This document shows positions 36,288 through 42,046 of a stretch of 42,046 nucleotides of DNA, piece by piece; the first letter of the stretch is position 1, and every line of letters starts with the position of its first letter. The translations under genes were made by a program, and so were the position numbers. The DNA is taken from contig NZ_BAFS01000021.1 in NCBI RefSeq assembly GCF_000308415.1, positions 1-42,046 on the forward strand, written 5' to 3'. The notes under the pieces were generated by a model that was not told the origin of the DNA, did not search any database, and was given only the letters and a program-made list of their open reading frames with translations. The DNA comes from Nocardia asiatica NBRC 100129. Its GTDB lineage: Bacteria > Actinomycetota > Actinomycetes > Mycobacteriales > Mycobacteriaceae.

Positions 36288-36619
36288 TGGCGGCCACCTG
36301 GGCGAAGGCACCCGATTTCGCCGACCAGCCCGCGCGGCGAGCCGAAGTGCGCGCCCAGACGGTGGTCGACAAACAGCGGTACCTGGAGGACGGCCTGACC
36401 CCCCTGCGGTGTCAGGCCTGCCAGAGCGAGGTGCGGGTGCGCAAGAGCAGCACGCATCAGACCTCGGTGCAGTGGACCGGCGACCCGGCCGAACGCTGCC
36501 CGGTTTTCGCCGAGCTGAGCGCGAGCGGTCACGGGCCGGGCCGCCCGGACTCGTGCCCCGACCTCGAGCGCACGATCGCCTGGGCCGTGACCGAGGGATT
36601 GCTCGAAATACCTGACTGA
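36287..36619 (+). CDS. Small four-cysteine protein coupled to kshA
   Basis: A 110-residue soluble protein whose ATG shares a base with the kshA stop. It has a CxxC pair (CQAC, about residues 42-45) and two later Cys, in ERCPVF and DSCPDLE, an arrangement able to bind zinc or an iron-sulfur cluster. A gene of unknown function (Rv3527) also follows kshA in mycobacteria, and this may be its counterpart, though length differs. The tight coupling suggests it is made together with KshA; an assembly or electron-transfer role is a hypothesis. No named domain recognised. Confidence 0.8.
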   Translation: MAATWAKAPDFADQPARRAEVRAQTVVDKQRYLEDGLTPLRCQACQSEVRVRKSSTHQTSVQWTGDPAERCPVFAELSASGHGPGRPDSCPDLERTIAWAVTEGLLEIPD

Positions 36620-36787
36620 CAGGGCATTGCGCGGTGTGCCGCGGCGATCGGTTCGCTCACCGGTCGCCACGGCGGTGACCGCGCTGTCGCGGGCGCGCCG
36701 TGCTCGGACTACGTTGACGGGAACAGAAAGACCTTGGCGCCGACTCGGATCAACGCCGATCCGGCGCCGCAGGAGGGAGTTTCCGCG

Positions 36788-37606
36788 ATGCTGGTGCGGC
36801 ATCTGGACTGCGCGACCATGTGCCCGGTCGGCGGGCGCGCACTGCTCGGCAGCGGTGGGCTGCTGACCGGCGGGCTGGTCGGCCATTGCCTGCTCGTCGA
36901 GTCCGACGACGGGCTGGTGCTGGTCGACACCGGTTTCGGCATGGCCGACGTGCTCGACCGCGGCCGGCTCGGCGTCGGTACCGCGCGGCTGCTGCGACCG
37001 CGGCTGCGTCCGGAACTGACCGCGCTGCACCAGATCCGCGGGCTCGGCTATCGGCGCGAGGACGTGCGGCACATCGTGCTGACCCATCTCGACGTCGATC
37101 ACGCCGGCGGACTGGCCGACTTTCCCGACGCCACGGTGCACGTCTTCGCCGACGAGCTCGACGCGGCCACCCAGCGTCTCACCGTCGGGGAGAGACTGCG
37201 CTACCAGCCCCGCCAGTGGGAGCACGGGCCCCGCTGGCTGGCCCACGAGATCGGCGCGGACACCTGGTTCGGCTTCGACGCCGTGCCGGTGCTCGAGGAC
37301 ATCATGCTGATCCCGCTGATCGGGCACACTCGTGGGCACAGTGGCGTCGCGGTCCGCCAGAGCGACGGGTGGCTGCTGCACTGCGGTGACGCCTACTTCC
37401 ACCACCGGCAGCTGGCGGTGGGGAAGGCGCGTCCGCCGGTCGGGCTCGGCGTCTTCGAGGTGCTGGCGAGCACGCTGGGGCGCGCGCGGGTGCAGAACCT
37501 GGAACGCCTGCGCACCCTGCACGCCGACCACGGCGACCGGGTGCGCATGTTCAGCGCGCACGATCCGCACGAACTCGCCCAGTTCGCCGCGGTGCCGGTG
37601 CGCTGA
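36788..37606 (+). CDS. Metallo-beta-lactamase fold hydrolase
   Basis: A 272-residue MBL-fold protein. The first metal motif reads THLDVDHAGG (His100, Asp102, Asp104, His105), the HxDxDH variant of the HxHxDH motif; later ligands lie in IGHTRGHSG and LLHCGDAYF. The N-terminal VLVDTGFG is typical. The HxDxDH form occurs in several hydrolases, including lactonase-like ones, but the substrate is unknown. The ATG at 36788 follows GGAGGGAG; an in-frame TTG at 36734 is less likely. The 168-base gap before it contains no clear element. Confidence 0.88.
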   Translation: MLVRHLDCATMCPVGGRALLGSGGLLTGGLVGHCLLVESDDGLVLVDTGFGMADVLDRGRLGVGTARLLRPRLRPELTALHQIRGLGYRREDVRHIVLTHLDVDHAGGLADFPDATVHVFADELDAATQRLTVGERLRYQPRQWEHGPRWLAHEIGADTWFGFDAVPVLEDIMLIPLIGHTRGHSGVAVRQSDGWLLHCGDAYFHHRQLAVGKARPPVGLGVFEVLASTLGRARVQNLERLRTLHADHGDRVRMFSAHDPHELAQFAAVPVR

Positions 37607-37612
37607 ACCCGC

Positions 37613-38023
37613 TCAGTCCAACCGGAAGTCCGCGAAGTCGAATCCAGGCGCGACGATGCAGCTGACCAGCACGTATTCCGCGCCCGCCGGTCGCGCCGAC
37701 TGGCTGACGCCGCCCGGCACCACGACCTGGAGCGCCTGACCGCGCTCCAGGTCGGGGCCGAGCAGCGCCACCTCGCCGCCGATCTCCAGCTCCAGCGGGC
37801 CGCCGCGATGCCAGAGCCACAGCTCGTCGGAGCGCACGGTGTGCGGGGCCGATCGCTCGCCCGGCAGCAGCAGGAAATGGATCGCCGTGGCGGCGGCGCG
37901 CGGGGCCGGGTAGCCCTCCGGCGTGAATTCGACCGCGCTGCGCCAGGTTTCGCGATACCAGCCGCCCTCGGGATGTGGCGCGAGATCGAGTGCGACGGCG
38001 AGCGGCGGTCGGTTGTCGGTCAT
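37613..38023 (-). CDS. DUF985 cupin protein
   Basis: A 136-residue cupin of the DUF985 type: LDLAPHPEGGWYRETWRS near the start, TAIHFLLLPGERSAPHTVRSDELWLWHRGGPLEL in the middle, and a C-terminal VLVSCIVAPGFDFADFRL. These proteins form a small beta-barrel with an inner pocket; no reaction is established. The ATG at 38023 (MTDNRPPL) is chosen, with an in-frame ATG at 38041 as alternative; neither has a clear ribosome-binding site. It is convergent with the MBL gene, six bases apart, and lies 31 bases downstream of the reductase gene on the same strand. Confidence 0.87.
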   Translation of the reverse strand: MTDNRPPLAVALDLAPHPEGGWYRETWRSAVEFTPEGYPAPRAAATAIHFLLLPGERSAPHTVRSDELWLWHRGGPLELEIGGEVALLGPDLERGQALQVVVPGGVSQSARPAGAEYVLVSCIVAPGFDFADFRLD

Positions 38024-38054
38024 CGTTCGACTATGCCCCATCCGCGCGGGCCGT

Positions 38055-39104
38055 TCAGCTCTCCTCGATCCGCCAGGTGATGCCGAACGGCGCCAGCGCG
38101 TCGAGGAAATCGGCGGCGTCGAACGCTTCGGCGGGCGCGAGCGCGCCCGGCGCGGCCGCGCCCTCGGTCAGCCGGACCGCCGTCTCCACCGCCATCAGCG
38201 CCGAATCGCGATAGGAGTCGACCCCGCTCACCACACCGCGGACCTGGCGACCGTCCACGCCGAAGGTGTCCACCACGAGGTCGTAGCGCAGATCCGAGCT
38301 CGGCTCGTCGGGCAGGGCGTCGATCAGCTCGGCGGTGAAACCGCTGAGCGCGTCGAGGATCGACGTGGCGAGCACGCCTTCGACGTAGGCGACCTCCGAG
38401 TGCCGGGGGATGGTGAGAACCGGCGGCTGCGGGAACTTCGCGACGGCGGTCGGTTCGGTCTGGCCGGGAAAGGTCATCTTGTCGTGGCGCGCCGTCGCGC
38501 CGATGCGGAATTCGCCGTCCGCGTAGTGCCAGCCACCGGTGCGGAACCAGTCCAGGCTGGCGAACACCGTCTTCGCGCTTCCTTTCGAACCGTGACCGCC
38601 GCTCTTGCTCAGGTGGCTCAACACCACCTCGGCCGGTCCGGCCACCCGGCGGGTGGTGAGGTGAGCGAGCAGGTCGCCGGGGAGATTGCTGTCGGTGATG
38701 CCGGTGACCACGGTGACGCCCGCCGCTTCGGCGCGCGGACCGAACTCGTCGAAAACCCGCCGCGCGAACAGTTGTTCGCCGGACATGTCGGTGTAGTGCG
38801 CGTGCGCGTCGATCGCCGCCGCGACCACCGCCGCCCCGTGTTCGACGTAGGCGGGCAGGCTGCTGATCACGACATCCGCGCCGGTGAACGCGGTGACGAG
38901 GGCCGTGTGGTCGGTCAGTTCCGCTACCCGGATGTCGGCGTGCGGCAGGTCGACGGCATCGGCGGCGGCCCGGATGCGATCGGCGTCGCGGCCCACCAGG
39001 ATCGGGGTGATACCGCGGCGGCGCAGTTCGGCGAGCAGATAGCCGCCGGTGTGGCCGGTGGCGCCGTAGACGGCGATGGCGGGAGCGTTCTCGGTTGATG
39101 TCAT
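38055..39104 (-). CDS. NAD(P)-binding reductase, saccharopine dehydrogenase-like
   Basis: About 349 residues with an N-terminal Rossmann motif VYGATGHTGGYLLAELRRRG (residues about 11-30) and a second domain like that of trans-acting enoyl reductases and saccharopine dehydrogenase-like proteins (GKGxxxT-like KGSAKTVFASLDWFRTGGW). The substrate is unknown. The ATG at 39104 (MTSTENAP) is chosen over 39140, which has no better signal. It is divergent from an AraC regulator 96 bases away, so that regulator probably controls it. Confidence 0.85.
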   Translation of the reverse strand: MTSTENAPAIAVYGATGHTGGYLLAELRRRGITPILVGRDADRIRAAADAVDLPHADIRVAELTDHTALVTAFTGADVVISSLPAYVEHGAAVVAAAIDAHAHYTDMSGEQLFARRVFDEFGPRAEAAGVTVVTGITDSNLPGDLLAHLTTRRVAGPAEVVLSHLSKSGGHGSKGSAKTVFASLDWFRTGGWHYADGEFRIGATARHDKMTFPGQTEPTAVAKFPQPPVLTIPRHSEVAYVEGVLATSILDALSGFTAELIDALPDEPSSDLRYDLVVDTFGVDGRQVRGVVSGVDSYRDSALMAVETAVRLTEGAAAPGALAPAEAFDAADFLDALAPFGITWRIEES

Positions 39105-39200
39105 GAGAAGAAATCTACGGCCTGTTTGTGAGTCGACCAATGCCTATGAATCTCGATACTTTGTCTCAAACGCTCACAAGCAGAGTGATACTGTTAATCG

Positions 39201-40118
39201 GTGGACATCCTCAGCGAGGCCATCGCCGCCATCCGTACCGGTAGCCCGACCTCGGGTCTGTTCATTCGGCACGCTCCGTGGGGTCGCCGTTATCCCGTGG
39301 TGCCCGGCGCGGGATTCCACGTCGTCTTGCAGGGGTCCTGCTGGGTGGTGCCGCCGGACGGACGGCCGATGGCGCTCGGCGTGGGTGACGTGTTGCTCAT
39401 GCCGCGCGGCGCCGATCACGACCTGGTCGACAGCTTGGACTCTCCGGTCACCGAGCGCGCGATGCCCGGGGAGCCGAGGGAAATCGTCGGCCCCGGCGTT
39501 CGGACCGCGTTGCTGTGCGGCGCATACGAGCTCGGCCGCGGCCGCAGCCATCCGATACTCGACGAGTTGCCCGAGTTCATTCACCTGCCCGCGCGCCCAG
39601 GGCGTCATCCCGCGTTGCGCGGCGCCGTCGATCTGCTGGCCGCGGAGATAGCCGAGCCGCGCCCGGGCAGTGACGCGGCCGTGCCCGCGATCCTGGAGAC
39701 GCTGCTGTTGTTCATCCTGCGCGCCTGGTTCGACGAGCAGGCCGACGTACAGTCCTCCGGTTGGGCAGGCGCTTTCGCGGATCCAGCCGTAGCGGCGGTG
39801 CTGCGCGCCGTGCACGAGGAACCCGCGCGAGCCTGGACCGTCGCCGATCTCGGTGACATCGCGGGCGTCTCCCGCGCCACCCTCGCCCGCCGCTTCACCG
39901 CGACGGTCGGCGAACCGCCACTGGCCTACGTCACCCGCTGGCGCATGCTGACCGCCGCCCGCCTGCTCCGCGACACCGACAGCAGCCTCGGCGCCGTGGC
40001 TCGCCGCGTCGGCTACACCTCCGAATTCGCCTTCGCGAAAGCCTTCAAACGCGAATACGGCCTGGCGCCAGGGCAATACCGCCGGGCCGCCGACAGCCCG
40101 GCCGTGGTAGCCGTCTGA
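39201..40118 (+). CDS. AraC-family regulator with N-terminal cupin
   Basis: A 305-residue regulator: an N-terminal cupin-like sensing domain (about residues 10-180, with GSCWVVPPDGRPMALGVGDVLLMPRGADH) and a C-terminal double helix-turn-helix of AraC type (about 205-295, SRATLARRFTATVGEPPLAYV and VGYTSEFAFAKAFKREYGLAPGQYR). The GTG at 39201 gives MDILSEAIAAIR. The divergent reductase gene is the natural target; a 7-base inverted repeat (TTGTGAG at 39126-39132, CTCACAA at 39173-39179) flanks the shared promoter space. Confidence 0.92.
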   Translation: MDILSEAIAAIRTGSPTSGLFIRHAPWGRRYPVVPGAGFHVVLQGSCWVVPPDGRPMALGVGDVLLMPRGADHDLVDSLDSPVTERAMPGEPREIVGPGVRTALLCGAYELGRGRSHPILDELPEFIHLPARPGRHPALRGAVDLLAAEIAEPRPGSDAAVPAILETLLLFILRAWFDEQADVQSSGWAGAFADPAVAAVLRAVHEEPARAWTVADLGDIAGVSRATLARRFTATVGEPPLAYVTRWRMLTAARLLRDTDSSLGAVARRVGYTSEFAFAKAFKREYGLAPGQYRRAADSPAVVAV

Positions 40119-40180
40119 ACGCTCGCAACCGAATGGGCGCGCCTGGACCTCGACGTATCCGGCGCTGCGACGCGACAGGT

Positions 40181-40570
40181 TCAGGTGTCGTACTCGTCGT
40201 ACTCGTCTTCGGGGACGTCTTCGGGCTCGGTGGTAACGGCGGACTCCTGTTCCCGCAAGCTCGGAGCGCCCGGCAGCAGTTCGGCGAGTTCCGGCATGCT
40301 GCCCACGATGTCCGTGATCGGACTGATCGTATCGGTCACCTGCTGATGCGCCAGACGCGCCGCTGCCCGCGCCGTTTCGGTCACGATCCGGGCGAGATCT
40401 TCGGGCGGCGTGCGCAGCGCCTTCGGGTCCAATCGCACATCGGTGACCACTCCCGAGGAATCCACTGTCACTGTCACGAATCCGTCGGGCGCACTGGCCT
40501 CGCCGCGCACGTCCTGCAGTTGTTCGCCGATTTCGGCGAGCTCCGATCGCTGCTGCTCGTATTCGTCCAT
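40181..40570 (-). CDS. YbaB/EbfC family protein
   Basis: A 129-residue YbaB/EbfC-like protein: coiled N-terminal helix (EYEQQRSELAEIGEQLQDV), central FVTVTVDSSGVVTDVRLDPKAL and a long C-terminal helix, ending in an acidic tail (EPEDVPEDEYDEYD). The family binds DNA as dimers, but paralogues of this kind frequently accompany WXG100-type secreted protein loci in actinobacteria. The ATG shares a base with the stop of the 87-residue gene. Third gene after the HopA1-like protein. Confidence 0.85.
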   Translation of the reverse strand: MDEYEQQRSELAEIGEQLQDVRGEASAPDGFVTVTVDSSGVVTDVRLDPKALRTPPEDLARIVTETARAAARLAHQQVTDTISPITDIVGSMPELAELLPGAPSLREQESAVTTEPEDVPEDEYDEYDT

Positions 40571-40833
40571 CAGCTTTCTCCGTCGAGTAACGCCTGGCCT
40601 TCAGCGCCGTGCTTGTGCATCATCGGAATGAGCCACGCACGCAATTCCCGGGCGAACTCGCCGTTCCCGAGCTGGTCGAGCAGCCACTGCGGGTCCTGCA
40701 GATCGAGGCGCACAACAGCGAACAGGAGAATATCGTCCTCGAACCACTGCGGGTGCCTTTCGGGATCGATCTCGCCACGCAGGAACCTGGTCACGGCATC
40801 CCGCGCTGCCGCGATCTTGTCCTGGTCCTTCAT
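40570..40833 (-). CDS. Small hypothetical protein downstream of the HopA1-like gene
   Basis: An 87-residue soluble, acidic, probably all-helical protein with conserved-looking aromatic patches (HPQWFEDDILLFAVVRLDLQDPQWLL). No family recognised. GGAGG lies five bases before the ATG at 40833, 27 bases after the stop of the putative toxin gene. Size, acidity and position make it a candidate immunity protein or secretion chaperone for that protein; this is inference from context. Confidence 0.75.
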   Translation of the reverse strand: MKDQDKIAAARDAVTRFLRGEIDPERHPQWFEDDILLFAVVRLDLQDPQWLLDQLGNGEFARELRAWLIPMMHKHGAEGQALLDGES

Positions 40834-40860
40834 AGGATCCTCCGATGGTCTGCCGGTATC

Positions 40861-42046
40861 TCATCTGGACTGGTTGAGGTGCGGATGATCGGGATCGATG
40901 CTCAGATCCGCGAGCCGGGCGAGAACTCGTTCACGGAACATCGCGAAATCGCCGTTCTCGCTCCTGGTCGATTGCAGCGCATCATGGATGGCCTCGGCGC
41001 GAACCGAGCCGAAACTCGAATTCTCGCGCACCGGCTCGGCTCCGATACCGACGCCCTCCATCACTTGCTGTGTCATCGCGGGCGCGGTCCACAGAAATGC
41101 ATCTGGTTCTCGCGTCTGATATTCGCGTAGCCAGTCCACCACCCGGTGAGCGTCGGCCAGGTCGTTCGTATAGATGACCATGGCATCCGATCGGACGGAC
41201 CGTGCGCCGACGACTTTGGCACTGTAGATACCGGGGAAACGGTCCGGGCGGTCCACGATCTCGTGCACCACACCGCGCATCAGATCGGGTACCGCGGCAG
41301 CCCGTGCGTTCACGTACACGCGGTAGCCGACATTCGGATCGGGATTTTCTCGCCCGAAATGGACGAAATGGACGAACTTGGGTTCGACCCGGTCCGCATT
41401 ATTCGGAGCCAGCATCAAGGGGCTGTCTCCAAAGCGGATGCCTTGGATGTACGCCATCTGCATCTCCGGTGCTCGCGACGCCAGGATATCCGCAAGTTGC
41501 CGCATGTAGGCCTGTGGATTCGATATCGTGTTCGGCTCGGTCGCCGCACCATAGGCCCGGTACACCTCGTTTTGATTCGTCATCATGTCCGCGTTGTCCC
41601 AGATGTTCTGGAGGAATCCATTCAGGTTCTCCACCGAGAGATCGGGCGCTTCCAGCCCATGCTGCTGATAGGAGAAATCGCGCACCGCCATCAAGTCGTC
41701 GAAAGACATGTCGTGGCTCAATCCCGCCCGCAGTTCGGCGAGCGTGCGCGGCTGGTCGAACACCGAGGGGAACTCCGCGACGGCACGATCGAGTGCCGCC
41801 GCATCCGGATGCCACGCGAACGGGGACACGCCGCGCTGTTCACCCGACGGGGAAGTTTCCTCCTCGGTCCGCGGTGACCTGCTCGGGTCCGCCGGGTCCC
41901 CATCGCTGTCCGGATGCTGGGGAGGCGGTGTCTTCTCGTCGAGTTTCGGTGTGGTGGGTTCGGGTTCGTTGGGCTTGGGTGTGGTGGGTTCGGGTTCGTT
42001 GGGCTTGGGTGTGGTGGGTTCGGGTTCGTTGGGCTTGGGTGTGGTG
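40861..42046 (-). CDS. C-terminal part of a large protein with proline-rich repeats and a HopA1-like domain (putative polymorphic toxin)
   Basis: The frame is open from its stop at 40861 to the window edge (395 codons), so the GTG at 41829 is unlikely to be the true start. The visible N-terminal part is tandem TTPKPNEPEP decapeptides followed by a polar linker (DEKTPPPQHPDSDGDPADPSR-like composition). The last about 320 residues resemble the HopA1 family, first known as type III effectors and also as lyase-like enzymes of lanthipeptide synthesis: GYRVYVNARAAAVPDLMRGV, YSAKVVGARSVRSDAMVIYT and ENSSFGSVRAEAIHDAL. A repeat linker leading into an effector domain, with small genes behind, is typical of polymorphic toxins secreted by type VII systems. 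The N-terminal trafficking domain is outside the window. Confidence 0.7.
   Translation of the reverse strand, partial: TTPKPNEPEPTTPKPNEPEPTTPKPNEPEPTTPKLDEKTPPPQHPDSDGDPADPSRSPRTEEETSPSGEQRGVSPFAWHPDAAALDRAVAEFPSVFDQPRTLAELRAGLSHDMSFDDLMAVRDFSYQQHGLEAPDLSVENLNGFLQNIWDNADMMTNQNEVYRAYGAATEPNTISNPQAYMRQLADILASRAPEMQMAYIQGIRFGDSPLMLAPNNADRVEPKFVHFVHFGRENPDPNVGYRVYVNARAAAVPDLMRGVVHEIVDRPDRFPGIYSAKVVGARSVRSDAMVIYTNDLADAHRVVDWLREYQTREPDAFLWTAPAMTQQVMEGVGIGAEPVRENSSFGSVRAEAIHDALQSTRSENGDFAMFRERVLARLADLSIDPDHPHLNQSR
41951..42046 (-). repeat. 30-base tandem repeat encoding TTPKPNEPEP
   Basis: Three exact 30-base units (41951-41980, 41981-42010, 42011-42040) and a partial fourth run off the edge. The coding strand gives the decapeptide Thr-Thr-Pro-Lys-Pro-Asn-Glu-Pro-Glu-Pro. 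Exact identity at the DNA level suggests recent expansion and a length-variable linker. Confidence 0.95.

Noticed and set aside
41830..42046. Treating 41829 as the true start of the HopA1-like gene
   Set aside because: The frame continues without a stop through the proline-rich repeats to the window edge, so the real start lies outside.
41951..42046. CRISPR-like array
   Set aside because: The 30-base units are directly abutting with no spacers and encode an in-frame decapeptide.

Overview
The window is high-GC actinobacterial chromosome (mostly about 70% G+C, many GTG starts, short overlapping operon joints). Its content is the KstR-controlled cholesterol/steroid catabolic gene set of mycolic-acid actinomycetes. 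Protein similarity and gene content suggest Nocardia or a close relative (Rhodococcus/Mycobacterium group); the genus is inferred. No tRNA, rRNA, CRISPR array or transposase was seen, and no stretch longer than 300 bases lacks a gene.

Layout. 1-1257: 5' end of a zinc/manganese-type ABC ATPase gene and its lipoprotein binding protein, with a possible Zur site. 1258-3831: fused trehalose-phosphatase/GH15 hydrolase. 4089-11882: kstR, divergent from a side-chain operon (fadE34-, fadE28- and fadE29-like, chsH2, chsH1, ltp2) behind a perfect KstR box. 11967-18404: non-steroid insert with a NUDIX gene, a TetR gene sharing a perfect palindrome with a ZapE/AFG1-like ATPase, and a DUF4129-MoxR-DUF58 membrane operon. 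18518-25770: chsH3 and kstD on the minus strand, divergent from a second steroid-type flavoprotein and hsaE-hsaG-hsaF. 25774-27307: a low-GC islet with two unknown genes, closed by a partial, frameshifted second copy of the hsaF 3' end. 27476-31248: a baeRF/Rv2629-like gene, a YdeI-like gene, a hydroxyacyl-CoA dehydrogenase and a VapBC-type pair. 31268-36619: hsaA-D-C-B divergent from kshA plus a small four-cysteine gene, with two KstR boxes between them. 36788-40118: MBL hydrolase, DUF985 cupin, NAD(P)-binding reductase and divergent AraC regulator. 40181-42046: small genes downstream of the C-terminal part of a large protein with proline-rich decapeptide repeats and a HopA1-like domain.

How the steroid genes work together. 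FadE34-like, ChsH3, FadE28/FadE29, ChsH1/ChsH2 and Ltp2 oxidise and shorten the side-chain CoA thioesters. KstD and KshA desaturate C1-C2 and hydroxylate C9, which opens ring B. HsaA/HsaB, HsaC and HsaD hydroxylate, cleave and hydrolyse the resulting phenol. HsaE, HsaF and HsaG turn the released dienoate into pyruvate and propionyl-CoA. KshB, Cyp125, the Mce4 importer and the C/D-ring (KstR2) genes are not in this window.

The least explained parts are the low-GC islet bounded by hsaF 3' repeats, the HopA1-like putative polymorphic toxin running off the right edge, the Delta4-dehydrogenase-like flavoprotein in the kstD/hsaEGF promoter unit, the four-cysteine protein coupled to kshA, and the Balon/Rv2629-like factor.
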